DNA from: Saprospiraceae bacterium
Lineage (GTDB): Bacteria > Bacteroidota > Bacteroidia > Chitinophagales > Saprospiraceae
Direction: 5' to 3'
Assembly (NCBI GenBank): GCA_016715105.1
Contig: JADKBO010000012.1
Coordinates: 62,001 to 126,000, forward strand
Length of the DNA stretch: 64,000 nucleotides
This document shows, piece after piece, positions 50,701 to 59,901 of the stretch. The notes under the pieces were generated by a model that did not search any database, was not told the origin of the DNA, and saw nothing but the letters and a program-made list of their open reading frames with translations. A program made the position numbers and the translations under genes. Each line of letters begins with the position of its first letter. Position 1 is the first letter of the stretch.

Positions 50701-53700
50701 GAAACAGAAACGGAACTAGAAGCTGTTGATCCATTGGCATCTGTCACTGTAAATGTATAAGTTCCATTCATGAATGTACCGAATGCCACTCCACTAGAGA
50801 TAGATATTGGGCCTCCTGTTGTAGTTCCAGTCCAAGAAACTGTATATGGACCAGTGCCCCCACTGAAGGTTAGGGTAATAGTACCGTTGTTTTGGCAGAA
50901 TTGATTTGGGGTGGAGGTAGAAGATACTATTGCAACTGGGGTACCATCACAAGAGGTATTTTGAAAGCCAACTATCATTGCCTGTTCATCAGTACCATTC
51001 AATAACCAGCTTGTAAAATCGACTGCACCTGAGGCGACGGCAATTTCACTATTGATAGAACTAAAATCTGTTAATCCAAACCAATTACATTCGGCATCCA
51101 CGTTACTGTTTACACGGTTTACAATACTCACATTACTGAAAGCATGACTTAAGTCATTTTGATTGATTTTCACATTAGTTGGAGAATTATTTATTTTTCC
51201 AAATTCTCCTAAACGAAGTCCGTTTACCGGCCCAGAAATAAAATTATTTTTAACTTCAACATCATCTAAAAAAGCTGGGTTCCCATTATAGGAAGGTGCA
51301 TCATCACGTCCTTTTATTGCAATAACTGCTGCATTTTGAACATCCCCAGCAATTCCATTTGCACCACAGCCTGTAAATGTTGAATTTTGAATGACGATGT
51401 TGGAATAACTGCCATATTTCAAGTTGATATCAATTCCATTATTAAAGCCATAAGATGGATCAGTGCCACTATTATTCATAGTAATGTTATCAATTGTGGC
51501 ATTACTCAATGCTTCGAAATACATGCCCTTTTGTAGATTATTGCTGAAATTTGAATTCGTAATTGATACGTTATCAAATGTCCCGCCAACACCATTATTC
51601 TTACTTATGAAACAACCTTGAACATTCCCAGTAACTTCACTATTATTCATGGTGAAACCATTCACAACAGCAGCAGTGCCTTTTCTAAAACCAGTTAGCG
51701 TATTGTTGTTTAATTTAGAATTTAAAACAGCAAGATTATTTGTCCCATTCCCAAGATCCAATCCAGTATTACAATTAGCAACTAATTCTACATTATTTAA
51801 TTCATTATTTGAACCAGAAACCGTTACACCAAAACTAAAATCTGTAACTTTCAAGTCCTTTAATTTGGCATTACTAACACTAATGGCTACCCCATTACCA
51901 GTGCACGAAGTAGGAGCTTTTATTATTGTATTTGCTGGGCCCTGACCTTGAAGAGTGACTTCCTTATTTAAGAGGATGTTTTCATTATATGTACCAGAAG
52001 AAATAACTAAAGTATGTCCATTTATGGTATTTGCATCATTTATTGCAGCCTGTATAGAACAATATGTCAAACCTGTATTAAAATTAGTAACTACATTACC
52101 CCCATTTCCTGTTGTTATTACATTATCCCATATCGATTCATAGGAATTATCAGAACTGGAATCATAAGATACTCCTAATGAATTATCATTAAAATTATAA
52201 GCTTGAAGCATTACATCCCCCATGTATGCTGGGTCTGAAGCAGCTGCAACACCAACAACCACATTGTTGATTAAGTACTCTATATTTGTTCCAACCAGTC
52301 TTATTTCTAAGGTGTAAAAGGTATTATATCCATTTGACGGTGGTCCTAACTCAGTCCATGCTGTTCCATTCCAATATGCTAAATTTGGATTATTACTAGT
52401 GACATTCCTAAATTCTATAATTGGATAAAAAGAAATTGCATTGGCTGAATTATAAACAGTAGCCCATAAGTCACTTCGTCTAAATTTCGTAGCCCAATCC
52501 GATGGTATATACAAATCTGCCTTGGCTATTGTCACACATTTTCCACATTGATTAAACTTTCGACCTTGAGTATTATAAAAAGCACTAGCAAAGGGAGAAG
52601 GTCTAAGTTGTGCTCCATCAACTGCATTGATAGATATTTTCAAATTGCCAGCATCAGATATAAATTGTGCAGGTCTATATCTATCAGGATACCATGCTCC
52701 ATCAACATTTGCATTTGCCAATTGCGTGTTGTTTGAAAAATTTTCATTTAGCAATCTACAATTACCACCTGCAAAAGGTAAAGCACTAATTGAAATATTT
52801 AAATTCGTGTTTACTGATCCACACACATTTGAAGCTGTAACAATATAATTTGAGGCAACTGTTGGTGCTGTTGGTACTCCTGATATTTCTCCTGTAACAC
52901 TTGATAAACTCAATCCAGGAGGAAGTGCATTCATAGAAATAGAAATAGGATTTGTGCCTGTAAAGGTGGGTGAATTTGTAGTTATTGGATTTTGCTCCAG
53001 ATAAGTTACGGGGGTTGTGTAGCCAGAAATTGATGGTAAAGTATTGACTATAATTTCAACAGCATTACTTACAGCTATATTACAAACGCTACTTGTGACT
53101 ACTGCATAATACCAATTGTTTCCAGCTATATTAGTCGGGGGTGTATAACTATTACCCGTCCCAACGCTTGTTCCTCCTGAATTACTATTTGTCAAATTTT
53201 TAAACCACTCAAAACTTATTGTTGGTGTCCCACTTGCTACTACAGTTAAATCATTTGAGGTTGCGTCTTTGCAATATGTTGCATCTATTGGCTGAGTTAT
53301 TATTACAGTAGCTGGATTTACTGTTAATGTCACTTGTATATCGACACCTAGGCAATCATCTTGATTACCATCACTCACTCCTGTATTTCCGTGATCATCA
53401 TTTCCATCTGGTCCAAAGCTATATGCTGTAACTTTATAAACAAAATCTACAGGATTAGTTCCTGTATTAGTAACACTTCCAATAGGGAATACACTACTAC
53501 CTGCAAAAGTAGAATTGGTTGGGTTATATCCAGAAACTGTAATAGGCAGACCTGTCGAAACCAATTCAATTAAAAATCTATCACCATAATTTTCACTATT
53601 TGGTCCTGATAATGTTCCGCTTTGAAAAGTAATTGCACCGCCAGAACAAATAATATCTGAGGTTGCATTAACTGAGGTAACGCCACCTACTACAATACTA

Positions 53701-53752
53701 CTTGAAACAGCCACATTTTGAGAACAAAGAACGGTGTTGGAAAACGTTTCTA
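41780..53752 (-). CDS. Giant surface protein, central segment with beta-helix modules
   Basis: About 3,990 residues. First come Ig-like domains and a putative-Ig stretch (PPGLSLSSVTGEISGVPTAP), then lectin-like copy 1 (WYPDRYRPAQF, AFYNTQGRKF, ADLYIPSDWATKFRRSDLW, YPIIEFRNV). Next are about nine pectate-lyase-like modules, each opening with an IQAAIDAA-type helix cap, GTYxENIxxNKxVTLxGxG, then many N-rich turns of right-handed beta-helix (for example ISGNTIDIGVGDNA). Openings encode YCSIQAAINDAN, YYATMQAAIDAA, IQTAINLQAP, FATIQAAIDAST, IQRGIDAASAG, FIQENINIGAS, YHCFIQDAIDQA, YHCTIQDAIDHA and DQIQNSVKYFD. SprB/PKD-like domains (GGTGPYTVSWTG; GGTPNYTISWSG) separate some modules. Lectin-like copy 2 begins near the end (WFVDRYAPGVF, GFYNTQGRGY). 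A gene caller would report 41733-53714. Confidence 0.85.
42600..43450 (-). repeat. Internal duplication inside the giant gene, copy B
   Basis: This stretch of beta-helix module 9 is a close copy of 45560-46420 (module 6). Shared coding text includes TGARGIVIWDGFKENIT, TNNNCCGIELQDGTAS and RFGIEIKNP, with similar DNA such as GTGACCATGTTGTTGGTGAT (near 43138 and near 46131). Confidence 0.8.
45560..46420 (-). repeat. Internal duplication inside the giant gene, copy A
   Basis: Part of beta-helix module 6, duplicated as 42600-43450 about 2.99 kb away. Shared blocks run in the same order: FSNLTIQNFSG-like, NITITNNMVTNNNCCG, AGIAIMRRDF, GFGIVIEGTNHVVS and YFGRGNAP. Confidence 0.8.
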
Positions 53753-54907
53753 TTCAGACTCAAGTTTGGTAATTGAGACAGTAGTTAATCCCAGATTTGG
53801 TATTAATGAATTAGGGATTGTCAAAGTTCCTTCATTGGTAGATCCAGAAACTGTAAATATTGAGCTCGCATTAGTTATTGTATTAGCCCCAGATAAATTG
53901 TAATAAACTGTGTAATCACCGTCAGGTAAATTACCTCCTGTTAATAATATACTTGCATTATCCCCCTCACAAATCAAAGTAGGTCCTACGGTTGTAATGC
54001 TGTAATTAGAACTTGGACAACTAAATGAAATCTCCACTTTCCCGTTAGCACCTTTACCAGATGCCCCATTAGCCAATCCCGTTGCATCACCACAACCTCC
54101 ACCCCCGCCTCCTGGAAATGCCCCATCTTGTCCTGTAGTAGATTCAGGTTTATCACCATCACCCCCACCTGTTCCTCCTGCACCAAAAAACATACATGTA
54201 CCAGTATTACCACCTTGTCCACCACCGAGACCTCCATCAAAACCAAATCCAGATAAATTAGCTCCATTCGAACCAGATGTACCTTCACCAGTAGAGCAAC
54301 CAACTTGGCCTCCACCTCCTCCTCCAAAACCAGAATTTCTTACACCTCCATCTCCTCCTTCCTGAACCACTGTCATAGAAGTTCCTAAACCCGTTACTGA
54401 TCCAGTGCCCCCTACCCCAGCAATATTTGATGTATTACTAAAACCTCCACCATTTGAAGTAATAGACCATGTTGACAGATTGCCAATAATAGTAGTATTT
54501 CCTCCAGCAATTCCATTACCTCCTGTCAAGCCTCCAGCATTTCCTCCTTCTCCAGTTACTACAGTCAAAACTTCGCCTGGAGTAACTGTAACAACCGCTT
54601 CTGAGTAACCACCTCCACCCGCTCCTGAACGAGAATTTTGACCTGTAGCGGCTCCACCCCCGGCTCCCCATGCTTTTATTTCTAGAGATGTAACACCTGC
54701 TGGAACTTTAAAAGTATATGTTCCACTTTGTATCGATGTACCAAATTCCACCGTAGTTTGAGCTAATAAATTATATGAACCTGATATCATCATGACACCT
54801 AAAATAAGTCCTCTTAGACCCATCACCTTCCTCAAATCAAAGGCTTTCAACAATTGGTTTTTCAAACTATGCTTCCTCATTAGTTGGTTTTTAAAAATTG
54901 CGTTCAT
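53753..54907 (-). CDS. Giant surface protein, N-terminal segment (signal peptide and Gly-rich domain)
   Basis: About 385 residues. The ATG at 54907 gives a long basic n-region (MNAIFKNQLMRKHSLKNQLL), then the hydrophobic core GLRGLILGVMMISGSYNLLAQ; inner ATGs at 54880 and 54823 are alternatives. The mature part starts TTVEFGTSIQSGTYTFKVPAGVTSLEIKAWGAGGG, the opening of the glycine-rich surface domain found in other Bacteroidota adhesins, with many Gly runs to about residue 290. An Ig-like stretch follows (GPTLICEGDNASILLTGG). The frame ends at 53750 by one missing A. A LytTR gene lies 65 bp upstream on the same strand. Confidence 0.82.
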
Positions 54908-54972
54908 GTTATTCTAATTATAATAGCTATTGGATTTTTTTCATATGTTCTGAATACATTCTATATCAATTG

Positions 54973-55350
54973 TTATATAGATAATGTCAGATTACGTGAC
55001 CTACTCACCCGCACCTCATCTCCATTACTCATCCGCACAAATGTCTTTGACCTCAGTCGCAAATGATCCACATTGATGATATGTGATGCATGTATACGGA
55101 TAAATTGCCCACTAGGAAGTTCTTCCTCTAGTCGCTTCAGCGTCCTTGAGCAAGTTATTTTCGCTTCAGTTGTGAATAAGATGGTGTAATTACTATCTGC
55201 CTCCAGGCGAATGATGCGCTCATAAGGAATATAGTGTGTTCCTTCTGTGGTTGGTAGGACTAATATTGTGGATACTGTTGAATGATTTGTGAGATTGTTG
55301 AGCCTGAGTATTTTGGCGAATCCAGGTTCACGAACTTTTTTGGGTAACAT
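54973..55350 (-). CDS. Stand-alone LytTR DNA-binding protein
   Basis: A 125-residue protein that is almost only a LytTR domain: EGTHYIPYERIIRLEADSNYTILFT, SRTLKRLEEELPSGQFIRIHASHIINVDHL and MSNGDEVRVSRSRNLTLSI are the family blocks. No receiver, membrane or sensor domain is present, so it is not a complete two-component regulator. LytTR proteins bind direct repeats and often control extracellular polysaccharide, adhesins or virulence factors. It lies 65 bp upstream of the giant gene, on the same strand, which suggests co-transcription or direct control of it (inference). Confidence 0.88.
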   Translation of the reverse strand: MLPKKVREPGFAKILRLNNLTNHSTVSTILVLPTTEGTHYIPYERIIRLEADSNYTILFTTEAKITCSRTLKRLEEELPSGQFIRIHASHIINVDHLRLRSKTFVRMSNGDEVRVSRSRNLTLSI

Positions 55351-55837
55351 GGTGAAGTGTTTTTGGTGTTGGCAAAAATGTAACTTTATTTCTTTGCTTT
55401 TGTTCTGCTTTTTTCTTGCTCAGAAGAGGGTTGAATTTCTGGATACTCATGATGGTTATTTTGAATTACTTGCAATTGACGTCGATAAATATAAAACAAG
55501 AATTTTTATTATCGTATGTTTTTTATGTTATTATTTTATACACCCTATTTTATCAAAAATGATAAAATTAAAACCTGTACTATATAACTTACTGTATTAC
55601 AAATAAATATGAGATTATTCATAAATTTTGTGCTGTAAAATAAAATTGATACTTTTTCACCCCCTTTGATTTGAAAGCAAATTTTTTTTAAGGCATTAAA
55701 GTATAAATTCACTTAAAATATTTTCTACTTAAATAAATTAATAAACTCAATGGAGCGGTTTAGCAACTTTCAAAAAAAGAGGATCATTAATTATTTATTA
55801 GATAAATTGAATTTTGGATTATGCTCACAAAGGAGTC
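55351..55837. other. 490-bp AT-rich spacer
   Basis: No gene-like frame. It should hold the LytTR promoter (the near-match TACATTTTTG on the minus strand, about 55373-55382, is weak) and the 3' end of the SNF2 helicase gene. Nothing else is recognisable. Confidence 0.55.
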
Positions 55838-58774
55838 TCAATTCAATAGATAGGTCAAGTCTGTTTTATCAAGGGTTGGTATGTCCCCTACGTCGACAAA
55901 CTGCTCAGCCATGTGTAATTTTTCGACTTGCAACTTCAGGATTTTCTCTTCAATAGAATCTTTAGCAATGAATCTGATCACTGTCACTTTATTTTGCTGA
56001 CCCATTCGGTGAGCCCTGGCAACTGCCTGTCGTTCTACAAATGGGTTCCACCATGGATCCAGAATGAGCACGTAACTAGCTTTCGTGAGATTGAGGCCTA
56101 CCCCACCCGCTTTGATACTCATCAAAAAGACTTTACATTCTGGGTCTTCGTTAAATTTTTCAACAGCGTTTTTTCTATCATTTTGGCTGTCTTCGCCTGT
56201 CAGTTTGCTGTAGGAAAGCCCTTCTGTTTTCAAATAGCTTTCATAGATTTCCAGGTGTTTCACAAAGCCAGAAAAAACCAATATTTTATGACCTGCCTTA
56301 ACAACCGATTCAATGGTGTTTGTAACATCAGCATATTTCCCACTGGATATTTTGGAGTCACTTTCTAGTAAAAGCGGGTGGTTGGCCAATTTTCTCAGAC
56401 GCATCAAAGTGTTTAAAACCATGATTTTATTGACAGAACCTTCTGTATCTTGTGCCTCAACCAACAATAAATTTCTAGCCTTGGATTTTTCTCGTTCAAA
56501 CCACTTTGCTTGTTCTTCATCCATTTCTGAATATAAAATCTGCTCGTCCAAATCAGGCAAATCCTTTAAGACTTCACTTTTAGTTCGTCGCAATATGAAT
56601 GGAGCAACTAATTGGCGTAACTCAGAAATAGCACTCTCATCTCTATCTTTTTGAATAGGATCTTGAAAATGCTTTTTAAAAAAATTATAATCTCCTAAAA
56701 TATCAGGATTGATGAATTGCATTTGCGACCATAAATCAGCCAATGAATTTTCAATTGGAGTGCCGCTCAGAGAAATGCGGTTTTCAGTTTTTAATTGGGT
56801 AAGTTGATTGAATATTTTTGAATCCCGGTTTTTGATGTAATGACTTTCATCCAGAACAATGTAATGAAAATTTATTTTTGAAAATAAGGCCGCATCCTTC
56901 AACAAGGTTTGATAGGTAGTCAATATTAAATCAAAGTGTATGAGTGCTTTAAAGTCCTTACTTCTTTCTTTTCCTACGTGTCTTTTGACCATTAAACTAG
57001 GGGCAAATTTTCTGATTTCAGACTCCCAGTTAAACACGAGCGAAGCTGGCAAAACAATCAAGCTACAAAGCGCCTTCCTCGTCTCAACATATTCTTCAAA
57101 TAAACTCAATTGTTTTGGAATTCCTTCACTTTGGGAAAAATTTGCTTTCAATGTCTCTTTCGCATAAAGCAATACCGCCAGCGTTTGCACGGTCTTACCC
57201 AAACCCATATCATCTGCCAAACATGCTCCTAGTCCATTGATGTGATGCCTCACCAACCATTTTGCACCTTCTTTTTGGTACGGTCTTAATTCAGCCAAAA
57301 GTAGTGGTGATACCTCATAATCCAATTCATCCGTTTGTGATACAAATTCATCGGTTATGCTACCTGATTTTGGAATCAGATCAAGTGTTTCCAAAACAGC
57401 GAAATTACTTTTGTAAACTTGGACTTTATCCTCTTCATATGAAGCAAACTTTGCTAAGGTGGCATACTTTTCCATCCATTCCATAGGTATGATGAATACA
57501 CCTCCGTTTTTGAGATGGTAAATCCGATCATTCAACCTGATATTGGCAAGCAGTTTGGCAAATGGAATTTCTTCTTGACCAACAAGGATGTGGGCTCTCA
57601 AATCAAACCAATCTCTTTCCAAGCTGGAATGTATGTCAATAACAACTTGTCCATGATTGATGTCACGGCCATCGATCCTAGGAAAATAAATAACCATACC
57701 CGCAGCTTCCAACTTTGGTAAGTTTTTGCTCAAAATCATAACAACATCATAAGGATCTTTTGAATCAGGACCTCCATCTAGACGATATGATGGAGCCACA
57801 AAAAGGCCTAGTTTTTTGAACCCTAAAATCACTTCTTGCTCTGCTTCTGTGTGTCTTTTGACCCTCTTGACAGTCAATTGATTTTGCTCATTAACATTTA
57901 CCAAAGTCCGTTCATTTGCTTTATCTCCATAGATAAACTTGGCACCTTCATAATGAAAACTCAGCACAGCGTCATAACCCTGCCCCATCCATTTATCAGT
58001 GAGCTGTATGGTTACTTTTGGTTTATCGCAAACCGTTTCATATTCCATACCTGTTACTGTCACTTCAGCTTTAGCCAACAATTCAGAAACAAAATCTTTA
58101 AAATATTGAAATGCCAGTCGATCTGGAATGAAAACATTTTCCTTCTTCAAAAATGGTTTCAACTTCAATCCATCAAGATCTTCAATGGCATATATTTGAT
58201 GATCTAATGTGATGTTTGCAGGTTGTACAGTGATTGGTACAATGACATTTTGACAAGGAATTACTTCTTTTTCATTGCTTTTGAGGGTAAGATGATAGTT
58301 GATGCCTAAGGCTGTTTTATGAAATTGTAAATATGGTTTGAATACTTCGTTTGAAAACTGAAGTTGAATTTCTGGAAGAAATATCCTCCGCTCTACGTGA
58401 TAATATAACTTTATATTTTCTTCTTGGGCAAGTTTTAGAAATTTTGATATCTGGTCATCGAGCCTCCTTTGTATCGTTGATTTGAGGATTTTATCTTCCA
58501 AAATTGAAGAAAGAGGGCTGAGCTTTTTTTTGTTTTTACTATACTTTTCTTCGAAAACTGAAGGATGAATGGCTTTGCAGATACCTATTAATTCCAATAT
58601 CGGACCAGTTTCTGGCATCAAACCATAACTTTCCAAAATTTCATCTGTTCCCAATTTTTCAAAATATGCAGGAACACCTTTTTGCAGGTTAGCAACAAAT
58701 GCCTCAGGATAATGCATTTCGGGAAGTTGTGGATGCTGCTGTATGCCAAAAATTAATTGATATGTTTTGTCCAC
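55838..58774 (-). CDS. SNF2-family helicase / ATPase
   Basis: A 978-residue protein. The N-terminal half (about 1-480) is of the kind found before bacterial SNF2 domains. The SNF2 ATPase core has Walker A in ADDMGLGKTVQTLAVLL (about 515-530), motif II DESHYIKN (about 640) and SLSGTPIENSLADLW. The C-terminal helicase domain has KILVFSGFVKHLEIY, SIKAGGVGLNLTKAS and ERQAVARAHRMGQ. Such proteins use ATP to move on double-stranded DNA and remodel bound proteins; the bacterial role is not settled. It is monocistronic or last in the ccm-side operon, 99 bp downstream of the small unknown gene. Confidence 0.93.
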   Translation of the reverse strand: MDKTYQLIFGIQQHPQLPEMHYPEAFVANLQKGVPAYFEKLGTDEILESYGLMPETGPILELIGICKAIHPSVFEEKYSKNKKKLSPLSSILEDKILKSTIQRRLDDQISKFLKLAQEENIKLYYHVERRIFLPEIQLQFSNEVFKPYLQFHKTALGINYHLTLKSNEKEVIPCQNVIVPITVQPANITLDHQIYAIEDLDGLKLKPFLKKENVFIPDRLAFQYFKDFVSELLAKAEVTVTGMEYETVCDKPKVTIQLTDKWMGQGYDAVLSFHYEGAKFIYGDKANERTLVNVNEQNQLTVKRVKRHTEAEQEVILGFKKLGLFVAPSYRLDGGPDSKDPYDVVMILSKNLPKLEAAGMVIYFPRIDGRDINHGQVVIDIHSSLERDWFDLRAHILVGQEEIPFAKLLANIRLNDRIYHLKNGGVFIIPMEWMEKYATLAKFASYEEDKVQVYKSNFAVLETLDLIPKSGSITDEFVSQTDELDYEVSPLLLAELRPYQKEGAKWLVRHHINGLGACLADDMGLGKTVQTLAVLLYAKETLKANFSQSEGIPKQLSLFEEYVETRKALCSLIVLPASLVFNWESEIRKFAPSLMVKRHVGKERSKDFKALIHFDLILTTYQTLLKDAALFSKINFHYIVLDESHYIKNRDSKIFNQLTQLKTENRISLSGTPIENSLADLWSQMQFINPDILGDYNFFKKHFQDPIQKDRDESAISELRQLVAPFILRRTKSEVLKDLPDLDEQILYSEMDEEQAKWFEREKSKARNLLLVEAQDTEGSVNKIMVLNTLMRLRKLANHPLLLESDSKISSGKYADVTNTIESVVKAGHKILVFSGFVKHLEIYESYLKTEGLSYSKLTGEDSQNDRKNAVEKFNEDPECKVFLMSIKAGGVGLNLTKASYVLILDPWWNPFVERQAVARAHRMGQQNKVTVIRFIAKDSIEEKILKLQVEKLHMAEQFVDVGDIPTLDKTDLTYLLN

Positions 58775-58873
58775 TTAGACGTTTTTTTTCGGACGACAAA
58801 TGTAAATCTTCATTTGTAATCCGAGGTTGATCTGTGATAAATTTAATACCCAAATCGATTTGAAATGTAATAA

Positions 58874-59152
58874 TCAGATGATGTTTGGAAAATCTTCTGG
58901 CTTTTGTTGGACCATCTCCTCCAAGGTTTTATGTCTATTCAAACTCATACTTTCAAAAGATTTATCAATCTGATTGGCTAATAATAAGTCAACAAAATGA
59001 GTTGCTGATGCCAAATTATCCACCAAACTGCCAGACCTGAATTTGTATGTTTGTTCCAGCAAATCCTTTTCCAACTTGATGCTGATTTTTTCCTCGTGTT
59101 TGAATACCGTAATTTTGTACCCAGCCTTATCTATTTCACCAATGACTCTCAT
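58874..59152 (-). CDS. Small conserved-type protein of unknown function
   Basis: A 92-residue protein (MRVIGEIDKAGYKITVFKHEEKISIKLE...), beta-rich for about 40 residues, then a helical part (LVDNLASATHFVDLLLANQIDKSFESM). It starts 2 bp after the DUF2520 stop, so it is translated from the same transcript. No family is recognised. Confidence 0.7.
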   Translation of the reverse strand: MRVIGEIDKAGYKITVFKHEEKISIKLEKDLLEQTYKFRSGSLVDNLASATHFVDLLLANQIDKSFESMSLNRHKTLEEMVQQKPEDFPNII

Positions 59153-59154
59153 AG

Positions 59155-59901
59155 TTATTTTTTATGGTAGTAATTTATAATGCTTTCGGTAATCACGCTG
59201 TACAATTTCAAAAGTTCAACATCATTATTTAATAAAGCTTCATGTCTAGAAATTGTAGCATAATCCTTCCTTTTGGCAGGTCCTGTCTGTGTAAAATCGG
59301 GACTTTCCTGTGTTAATTTCAATGCAGACTCTTTGATTATGGCATTCAAAAGCGCAAATTCCACATTTTTATTTTCTAAAAAATCCTTGGTCAAAACTGC
59401 TAAATGATTGGTAAAATTATTGACCATTACAGCACCCAAATGCAAGTTTAATCTGGCGTCATCTCCCACAAATCGTGCGTTATTGGAAATTGTTGTTGCC
59501 AATTTGTAAATTTTTTCCAAACTTTCTTCATTGCCATGAATGCAAATAGGTATTTCAATCCAATTAAGTGTGGCTCCTTTTCGTATGGTTTGGACAGGAT
59601 AAAAAACACCAAAGTTGTGAAAATACTTGGCCAATACGGACGAAGAGGTTGCTCCTGAAAGGTGTACCACTATGGTTGCTTCCGACTGTAATAGCAGTTT
59701 TCCAGCTAAGTGATCAATTTCTCCATCTGGAACAGCAAGAAATACTAAGTCGACTTCAGCTGGGATGTGATGATCTAAAAGCAATTGCACTTCATTGGGG
59801 TTTCTGCTATACCAAAAGATACTATTTATTTCAGCAACAGTCGAGAAAACATCAAACAAAGCAGTGCCTACATTTCCCGACCCTACAATAGCCAAAATCA
59901 C
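59155..59901 (-). CDS. Rossmann-fold dehydrogenase-like protein with DUF2520 domain
   Basis: A 248-residue protein. The N-terminal half is a nucleotide-binding Rossmann fold (MILAIVGSGNVGTALFDVF, then FLAVPDGEIDHLA). The C-terminal half is the DUF2520 domain (GDDARLNLHLGAVMVNNFTNHLAVL and GPAKRKDYATISRHEALL). It resembles 6-phosphogluconate-type or ketopantoate-like oxidoreductases, with unknown substrate. It overlaps ccmF by 4 bp, so it is tied to the cytochrome maturation operon by translation. Confidence 0.85.
   Translation of the reverse strand: MILAIVGSGNVGTALFDVFSTVAEINSIFWYSRNPNEVQLLLDHHIPAEVDLVFLAVPDGEIDHLAGKLLLQSEATIVVHLSGATSSSVLAKYFHNFGVFYPVQTIRKGATLNWIEIPICIHGNEESLEKIYKLATTISNNARFVGDDARLNLHLGAVMVNNFTNHLAVLTKDFLENKNVEFALLNAIIKESALKLTQESPDFTQTGPAKRKDYATISRHEALLNNDVELLKLYSVITESIINYYHKK

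Larger units (their letters stand above)
36839..54907 (-). other. Giant surface-protein locus, reconstructed as one gene of about 6,023 residues
   Basis: Four consecutive minus-strand frames join into one when a single missing base is restored at each of three short homopolymers: 53753-53754, 41779-41780 and 40521-40524. Each restored join reads as continuous domain sequence (LESEIETFSNTVLC; YNQWVKVDIDLLPS; PTMFFGTDQQTIWV). Order of domains by plus coordinate: signal region 54907-54755; Gly-rich 54750-54020; Ig-like and He_PIG-like 53960-52870; lectin-like copy 1, 52765-52130; about nine beta-helix modules with interspersed SprB/PKD-like domains 52080-42520; PKD-like 42440-42240; lectin-like copy 2, 42225-41570; Ig-like 41560-39980; repeats 39976-37487; Ig-like; terminal beta-helix 37250-36839. 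No T9SS type A or B sorting domain is recognisable. A surface adhesin or glycan-binding fibre is inferred. Confidence 0.75.

Noticed and set aside
55351..55837. Possible small genes in the spacer after the SNF2 gene
   Set aside because: The frames (for example 55289-55606 and 55750-55956 on plus) overlap real genes at one end and are AT-run driven.
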